Source: Eustoma russellianum
Taxonomy: Eukaryota > Streptophyta > Magnoliopsida > Gentianales > Gentianaceae
Assembly (NCBI GenBank): GCA_036186865.1
Contig: AP025062.1
Location: 8,202,191-8,266,190 of the forward strand
Length of the DNA: 64,000 nt
Direction: 5' to 3'
Position numbers and translations under genes: made by a program
Notes under the pieces: model-generated
Database searches by the model: none
Seen by the model: the letters and a program-made list of their open reading frames with translations, nothing else
What the model was told of the DNA's origin: nothing
Shown: positions 58,201-64,000 of the stretch, one piece after another
Numbering within the stretch: the stretch's first letter is position 1
Layout: each line of letters begins with the position of its first letter

Positions 58201-61200
58201 AGGAGAACTTAGGTACTTTCTTGGCATGGAAGTAGCTAGAAATAAAGAAGGAATGAGCATATCACAAAGAAAGTATATTCTGGAATGACGGAGGGAAAAT
58301 GGATGTTAAGGTGTAAACCATCTACTTCACCAGTAGAACTAGGATATAAGCCAAAAGAAATATGGGATACTAAGCCAGTAGATAAATTAAGTTATCAAAA
58401 ATTGGTAGGAAAGTTGATATATCTTTCTCACACCAGGCCTGATATATGTTATGCTGTAAGCTTCATTAGTCAGTTCATGCATAATCCTACTAATGAGCAT
58501 TTTAAAGCTACTAGGATAATTCTCAGGTATCTGAAGAATACTCTGGACAATGTTTACACTTCAGGAAAACACCGGATAAGAGCATAAAAGTGTATATAGG
58601 TGCAGATTGAGCAGGATAAAAAACAGACAGAAGATCAACCACAGACTACTGCACTTATGTGTGGGGTAACCTAGTTACCTGGAGGAGCAAGAAGCAAGGA
58701 GTTGTAGCCAGAAGCAGTGCAGACGTAGAATTAAGGGCACTAGCACTAGGCGTGTGTGAAGGAATGTAGCTCAAAACAATCTTAACAGACCTTGACCAAT
58801 AGTTTGCTAGGCCTATTCAAGTATACTGTAATAATGTGTCAGCAATTAACATGGCAGAAAATCCAGTCCAACATGACAAGTCTAAACACGTGGATGTTGA
58901 TAAACACTTCAGAGAAAATATCAAAGAACAACTCATCAGCCTAAAGTATGTCCCCACAAAAGACCAAATAGCTGATATCCTCACCATACCAGTCTCAGTC
59001 AAGATATTTCAGCATTTACTATCCAAGCTTAGATGCATTAATATCTACATCTAAGCTTTGGGGGGGAGGGTGTAGGAATATCCGGATATTAATGCACCGG
59101 ATATTAGTGTGATTGAAATATAGGAGAGTTATTGCAGTCAATAGAGTATGATAAGAATATATGTATCACCGAAAATAGGCATAGTAGTAATAGTAGTATA
59201 TTGATTTTCCATAGTTAGGAGATCTTATACGTCTCATCAATTAGTTACCAAAAATATAAAGATTAGATTGGTTCCTCATCAATCTATAAATAGAGTAGCA
59301 TTGTATTTTTCGGTTGTAAGCATTTTTCCTAAAGTCAATCAATAAAACCAATTTCCTCTTATCTCTTTAAGTTCGAATAAGCTGTTTGGACCATTTTGCA
59401 GAAAATACTGCAGATCATATTGTTTTTTTACCTTGTTAAAACATTCAAGACGCTTTTTCTAAAAGCCTCTTGTTTGTGATTGTTTTTACCTTTCTGCAGA
59501 TACGACATCCGTGCTTATCATATTTCACCTCTTTAGGCAAGTTATTCTATATATATATTTGCCATTTATCCGCTTCTCTAAGGGTGGAACTCATACAATA
59601 CTTGAAAGCGATAAAGTTACGCCCATTGTAATTTGCTTTAGTTTTCCATGCTCATGATTTTTCTTCTCTCCACCTTCAGAAACAAAATGCATGATTCAGG
59701 ACGTAGTATAGATCCATAAAAGAGATCACATTTATCTGTAAAGTGGAGTATATGTTATATCATTATCTCTCTTTTTTTTTTGCATTATCGGTGGCAGAAT
59801 TTCACTTAAGTTGATTTTCTATAGAACTTGGAAAACTGCATGGTGTTTTATTTTTATACTGGAGATGAACTTCCTCTATCTGTTGGCTCTTGTCTGCGGC
59901 TTGTCTTTCAGGTATATGATAGAGCTTCGCGCACAAAGGCTTTATCTGTTGTATATTCTTGTATTTCCATGCTGGGAGCAATGAGTGGTGTATATAAGGT
60001 ACTTAGTAAGAACCATTTCCTGCAAACATGGAAGGTTGTCTTCAATCCTAATGTTGTATTGTGTTTTTGTTAGTCAGAGGCAACATCATTAATGTCACAA
60101 ATGATTCAGCCTTGGATGGAGCAGTTTTCTTCCATTTTGAAAGATCCAGTTCAGTTTGAAGACCCTGATGACTGGAGCATCAGAATACAGGTGGATCTGC
60201 CTTTTTATCTGTCTTAAGTTTCTTAATGGTCTTGTTCACTTTGTAATTAATCATGATGTCTTTGATTTTTATCTTGTACAGGTTTTGAAATGTTTGAATC
60301 AGTTCCTACAAAATTTCCCAATCTTCATGGACAGTTGTTTTTCTGGTAAAAAATATACTTGATGATTGTTTAAAAAGAAGTTTGTATGTGATTGTTTTGC
60401 TATATCTATACATTTGTGTTGATCTAAATATGCTTTTATGTGTAAGATAGGGCCGTTTCACATGAAAGGGAAAAAACTATTCTTCTCTTTCTTCTCTTTG
60501 CCCCTTGTGAATGAGAAATAGGGTCACATGCTGAGGGGAAAGTCTTGAACTTGTTACCTTCCTATGTTCAAGGCAGTTGAAGGAGTAGACCGACGAAACA
60601 TCACTGCCATTGTCTGTGTTTAGATCGGGGGAAGGGGTTATGGGTTTGAATATGTGTTCCTGTTTCTGGCAGTTATTAACCCGAATTTTGTTCAGTTATT
60701 TTGGGGCCTCTGTGGCAGACATTTGTATCATCTCTAGCAGTCTATCAGCAAGCTTCAATTGAAGGTGCTGAAGATCCATACAGTGGGAGATATGACTCAG
60801 ATGGCTCAGAAACAAGTCTTGACTCCTTTGTTATTCAGGTTGATACTTGATGCTGAAATCCAGTTGTTTTCTATTTTCTTATTTCATTTATAATCATGGT
60901 CTTTTTTTTAAAGCATGTCCTTTTTTGTTGGACCTGTAGAGGAAGGGAAGGTTTTGTTTTGGGTGACAGGATTATTGTGGTTGATAAAGAGGATGCTAGT
61001 ATTACGTGATGTCAACTAAGGGCGCAGAAGATTGTAGTTTTCAAAATTGTCAAGAAGATCTGTAATTTTCTTAACGGACTTAGGACCCCTTAGAAAACAA
61101 TGTAACCTTCTAACTCGTGATATCTATTAACACAGCAATACCCTGCCTTCTCTTTGAATTAACAATGTAGCACTTATAAATTGAACAAACGCATCTTATT

Positions 61201-63465
61201 GTTGCTGTATTAGTACATGTTCGGGAAATATCTGTCAGTAGGTCAGGTGGCGCGGTTAATGAAAGAATCTCAGTGCCGCCCCTTAGTTTATTATTCCCTC
61301 CATCCCAATTGTAGTCACTTTTTCCTTTTTGGGATGGTCCTAATACTTGTCCACGCTCTATTCTAATCTTTAAGAGATGACCTTATTAATATTAAGAGCA
61401 GATAACATATTAATTACTAGCCAACAGTTACATTTGAGGATAGAAATGAGAATTTATTGTAATTTTAATGATTAGACACCAGATTAATGGTGTTCCACTA
61501 GTTGGAGAACCCAAAAGTGACGCCCAATTTGAGGAGGGAATATGATTTTGTACTATGCCTTGTCTTTATGTATATACTCTTGGCTTTGCATGGTGATGGA
61601 GGTCTCAGTCAGTAGGTCCATTATATCTGTCATACTCAATTAGACCCCTCCAAACCAGTGAAGAGTTTCTTTTCTTGTTAGTATTTTGTTTGCAAACTTT
61701 GATAACACTTTTTTGGCTGATTCGTTATTCTATTCCCAATCCAAGAACCTGCAAGAGAGTGTGCTAGATTGCTGCATAATTTTTCCTAAGTTCAATAAGT
61801 ATGAACATACCGTTCATGACTATGCTTTTGTCAGTAATTTCTCATTTGTTTTGGGTTGAAATTGATCACAAGCAAATATCAGTTTTCTCTGTTCAGCTAC
61901 AAAAGTGTTGCTATTTTAACTTCTTGGGTAATCCTGCAAGATGTTTTATGACAGAATTTTCTATATCCAATGAATTTAGAAATTTCAAGAATAAAAGAAT
62001 GGGTTGTAACTAAAAGTTATCTTGATGAATTACATTCGAATTGTTTGTTATAACTGAATTTGAAAAAAAAAAAGTTCTATTATCTTTACCTTCTCTTACT
62101 GGCTTGTTCTTCCATCTTATGTGTATAATTTTTCTCAAACTTTCAAGTTTAATATACATAGATCCGCTGCATTTTACTGTGAGGCTCATAATACCTCCAT
62201 TTTATTTCCGTTGTACCTGATAGGGACCCAATCTCTTTGTTGGAGGACAAATACCTCCATGGGCTTGTTCATGCTACTGCACTAAATATAACCTTAGCCG
62301 CTTATTCATAACACATCTCTCTATCTTTCTGCAGTTATTTGAGGTTCTATTAACCATCATGGGTAGCCAGAAGTATTTAAAGGTTTGTTTAAGCTTTTAA
62401 TCTTATGGTTTTGTCATTTAGGTGTTATACTTCATCTATGCGTGGTCAAGTAAATTGGAAAATTATCAAATAGGTTATTGCAGATAATGTCAAGGAGTTG
62501 GTATACTATACTGTTGCTTTTATGCAAATGACAGAAGAACAGGTAACTATGTCGGTTCTGTTGTGAGTAGCCATCTAAAACTTTGTTATCTTTGATTTTC
62601 CTTGGAATTGGAAGTTCATTACTGTTTATCTGCTGGATTTTTCTTGCTGTTTTAGCATTGTAGATTTATAAGGTATCTCCAAGGAACTGTAGACATTATT
62701 GATGTGATGGTTGAGATTAATTTGGGAGGTAATGAGTTTTGATGCACAATGTTTACAAAAAGGAAAAGTTTTGATGCACAATGATGGTATATTCTAAGGC
62801 TAAATTTTCATTGTGGCTGATCTATAATTTACCTAATACATTTGTGTCTAGTGTCTGATTGTAAATCACAGAACCATTTTGCTTCTTTTGTCTTTTAAAA
62901 TCACAATGTAATTGTACATTTTCAACGACCAATTCAAATATGGAGGAACCTTACCAGTTAAGTGTTTTAAGTCTTTGATTCCTTATTCTTTCTTCCCCTC
63001 CCTCAAGCCCCACCCCCCTCCCACCAAAAGGGAAAAAAAACTCTACTGGGAAAAAGAGAAGTTCCTTTAAAGCTTAGTGTCTTGCTCAAATTTACACATC
63101 TCTCAAATTTGCTGCATGATAGATCAAAGCATAATCTTTAACATAAGGGGAACAGGTCTCCAAGTTGTTGTCATCGTATTGGAGGGCAAATTAGCTTACT
63201 TCTTGTATTTCTCATCAAATACTCTGCGAGGGGTGTATATTTGTTGCAAATTTCAGTATTCTGCTATTTTCTGTTTTGAAGCATGTATTCTTATCAGTTC
63301 AATTTTAGTTCTTGACTGGTATCTCCCTGGTTGTACTTTTTTTTTTTTGCTTCTTTAATTAGTTGGTTAACATGTAAATGTCAATCTAGGTCCATACCTG
63401 GTCCTTGGATGCGAATCAGTTCATATCGGATGAGGATGAGAATTCTTATTCTTGTCGTATTTCTG
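52260..63465 (+). CDS. Importin-9-like nuclear transport receptor, 5' part (12 exons seen)
   Basis: Exons: 52260-52371, 52860-52921, 53070-53162, 53421-53592, 53760-53875, 59912-59998, 60074-60190, 60282-60345, 60696-60838, 62335-62382, 62474-62542 and 63390-63465 (continues beyond the window). All phases join cleanly into about 386 codons. The protein starts MESELQWLSNCLSASL. Recognisable blocks of plant importin-9 (karyopherin-beta/HEAT repeats) are LCRIAANRELSPGLRQ (exon 2), LLKNFIKKHW (exon 3), DWPDQWPDILPSL (exon 4), GLRCLASICSDLDDK (exon 5), VYSCISMLGAMSGVYK (exon 6), EDPDDWSIRIQ (exon 7), VLKCLNQFLQNFP (exon 8) and SGRYDSDGSETSLDSFVIQ (exon 9). This receptor class carries cargo such as histones and ribosomal proteins through nuclear pores under Ran control. 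Every intron is GT-AG except intron 2. Intron 5 (6,036 bp) holds Copia-3. No coding lesion seen. Confidence 0.9.
52922..53069 (+). other. Putative U12-type AT-AC intron of the importin-9 gene
   Basis: 148-bp intron 2. The 5' end is ATATCCTTT, the exact U12 AT-AC donor consensus. The 3' end is TTTTAC, preceded by GACTTAAC (53050-53057), a near match to the U12 branch site, about 13 nt from the AC. No GT-AG pair joins the flanking importin blocks in frame, whereas AT-AC joins GLRQ to SAAILLKNF with exact phase. Confidence 0.82.
54323..54620 (+). repeat. 5' LTR of Copia-3
   Basis: 298 bp with an internal palindromic start (ATATCCGGATAT) and a CTATAAATAGAG TATA box near 54535, so it may retain promoter activity. 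Confidence 0.92.
54665..59055 (+). pseudogene. Copia-3 gag-pol (degraded)
   Basis: Gag frame 54665-55351 (HILNGNNYLSLSKAME, WLVGSMNSDI, LQDLRQGDMSV). Then a frame at 55348-55827 with a CNYCKQSEHTVSEC zinc knuckle and a protease motif reading DSSATDH, where Ser replaces the usual Gly. Then pre-integrase (LLHKRLGHPS, to 56400), integrase (HTDIWGPS, RSDKASEYL, SERKNRHLLEV), reverse transcriptase (57640-58290: LDVKNAFLN, YGLKQSPRAWF, and a YVDN in place of YVDD) and RNase H (58285-59054: SAINMAENP, DKSKHVDVDKHF, KDQIADILT). In integrase about 20 residues before the catalytic Glu are missing. At least seven stops or shifts. Non-functional. Confidence 0.88.
59058..59070 (+). other. Polypurine tract of Copia-3
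   Basis: GGGGGGGGAGGG-type run directly before the 3' LTR. Confidence 0.8.
59071..59369 (+). repeat. 3' LTR of Copia-3
   Basis: 299 bp, begins TGTAGGAATATCC (TGTTGG in the 5' LTR) and ends CTCTTTA. Also keeps the CTATAAATAGAG box (near 59285), which points towards importin-9 exon 6. Confidence 0.92.
60839..62334 (+). other. Intron 9 of the importin-9 gene, 1.5 kb
   Basis: GT-AG intron between exons ending SFVIQ and starting LFEVLL. Contains the Stowaway-like MITE at 61294-61540; otherwise AT-rich. Confidence 0.8.
61294..61540. mobile_element. Stowaway-like MITE (Tc1/mariner)
   Basis: 247 bp with ends TTCCCTCCATCCCAATTG and CAATTTGAGGAGGGAA (imperfect inverted repeats of the CTCCCTCC Stowaway type; AAAGTGACGCCCAATT mirrors AATTGTAGTCACTTT). 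Flanked by TA on both sides (61292-61293, 61541-61542). Confidence 0.82.
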
Positions 63466-64000
63466 GTGAGTAACCAACTGGTACCTATTAACTGTGGTAT
63501 TGCATGTTATAATGGCTACCTGAATGTAAATTTGCATGTATATGAAATTTAAGTTACCAAAAAAAAAAAGAAGAAAAGAAAAAACTGGTACATTTGGTGT
63601 TCTTTATGTTAAATATTTATATAGGTGTAGAGTTTGTATATTCTTCCCCTCATAAAATGCCCACAGCAACCCCAGAAAAGGGGAAAAGGTTCTCTCCTAG
63701 TTATGATGGAACGTTAAGTCTGAATTGGTTCCTTTTTTCTGGGATTGAGCACTGTAGAAACATGAGAGCGAACCTAAGGCCATCTTTTTGTAAATTCTGT
63801 GTTCCCTCTGCACTGACCTTGTATTGACATTTAATTAAAAGAAAGCAGCTAAGTTACAGAGGATGCTGGCTTATATTTCTGTATGTCTTGTGAACTTCTC
63901 TACATCACATGTGTTTTCTTCATGTGTGCAGCAGGTGATGTCTTCTGTATAATGGATTCTATTACATCTTTTTTTCTTTTTCTGGACCATCTTTGATCAT
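63466..64000 (+). other. Start of importin-9 intron 12
   Basis: Begins GTGAGT after exon 12; AT-rich and with no importin-like block before the window ends, so the next exon lies outside. Confidence 0.7.

Larger units (their letters stand above)
54323..59369 (+). mobile_element. Copia-3 in the importin-9 gene, sense orientation
   Basis: Short-LTR Copia element of 5,047 bp. 5' LTR 54323-54620 (TGTTGGAATATCC ... CTCTTTA), primer site TGGGATTAGAGCC at 54621, gag-pol 54665-59055, polypurine tract 59058-59070, 3' LTR 59071-59369. Target duplication AGTTT (54318-54322) against AGTTC (59370-59374). LTRs differ at about 8 bases and one indel in 298 bp, so it is older than Copia-1. Same transcription direction as the host gene. 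Confidence 0.93.
53876..59911 (+). other. Intron 5 of the importin-9 gene, 6 kb
   Basis: GT-AG intron; 5,047 bp of it is Copia-3 (54323-59369) plus one target-site copy. Without it the intron would be about 0.98 kb, similar to its neighbours. Confidence 0.88.

Noticed and set aside
1..64000. Bacterial, viral or otherwise foreign gene cluster, or a new defence-like system
   Set aside because: All recognised genes are ordinary plant genes or plant transposon genes. No operon-like run of intact unknown frames, no pararetrovirus coat or movement-protein signature, and no CRISPR or toxin-antitoxin arrangement was found.

Overview
The window is nuclear DNA of a flowering plant, probably a eudicot or another non-grass angiosperm; the species cannot be named from sequence alone. 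Evidence: spliced genes of plant families (DUF1262, a plant RING protein, importin-9), Copia and Gypsy LTR retrotransposons primed by initiator-Met tRNA, Au-type SINEs, Mutator/hAT/Stowaway elements, and AT-rich, microsatellite-rich spacers. There are no bacterial operons, CRISPR arrays, phage genes, or functional rRNA or tRNA genes.

Host genes (four). (1) 3765-5270 (+): intronless gene for an uncharacterised plant-specific protein with a Cys-rich N terminus and 11 tandem 14-residue repeats. (2) 15688-17819 (-): two-exon DUF1262 gene. (3) 29024-31691 (+): four-exon RING-finger (putative E3 ubiquitin ligase) gene. (4) 52260 to beyond the right edge (+): first 12 exons (about 386 codons) of an importin-9-like karyopherin. 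Its second intron has the hallmarks of a U12-type AT-AC intron, and its fifth is stretched to about 6 kb by a Copia insertion.

Mobile DNA. 1-3.2 kb: hairpin MITE, Au SINE, LINE 3' ends in opposite orientations around a hAT-like element, and an LTR-like remnant. 6.0-11.7 kb: nearly intact Copia element (Copia-1) with 607/608-bp LTRs, a perfect CAGAG target duplication and only three coding lesions. 12.3-14.4 kb: hairpin MITEs of two families that both carry CACGTG cores. 18-23.2 kb: SINEs, LTR fragments, an 83-bp tandem repeat and a hAT MITE with a perfect 8-bp duplication. 23.3-27.5 kb: a decayed Mutator-like transposase facing a decayed plant-mobile-domain (PMD) gene that is split by a solo Copia-type LTR. 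32.9-51.1 kb: one large Gypsy element (minus strand, target duplication ATTGT) whose 3' LTR was later hit by a 9.6-kb Copia element (Copia-2, minus strand). 51.4-52.1 kb: a Mutator-type non-autonomous element with a perfect 9-bp duplication. 54.3-59.4 kb: Copia-3 inside the importin-9 gene. 61.3-61.5 kb: a Stowaway-like MITE in another importin-9 intron.

How it fits together: the four host genes show no functional link. The story is successive transposon insertion, with order readable from nesting and target duplications. I found no convincing undescribed biological system. The leads most worth checking are the AT-AC intron, the MULE/PMD remnant, the repeat-expanded protein, the CACGTG-carrying hairpin MITEs, and an unexplained T-rich segment inside the Gypsy element.
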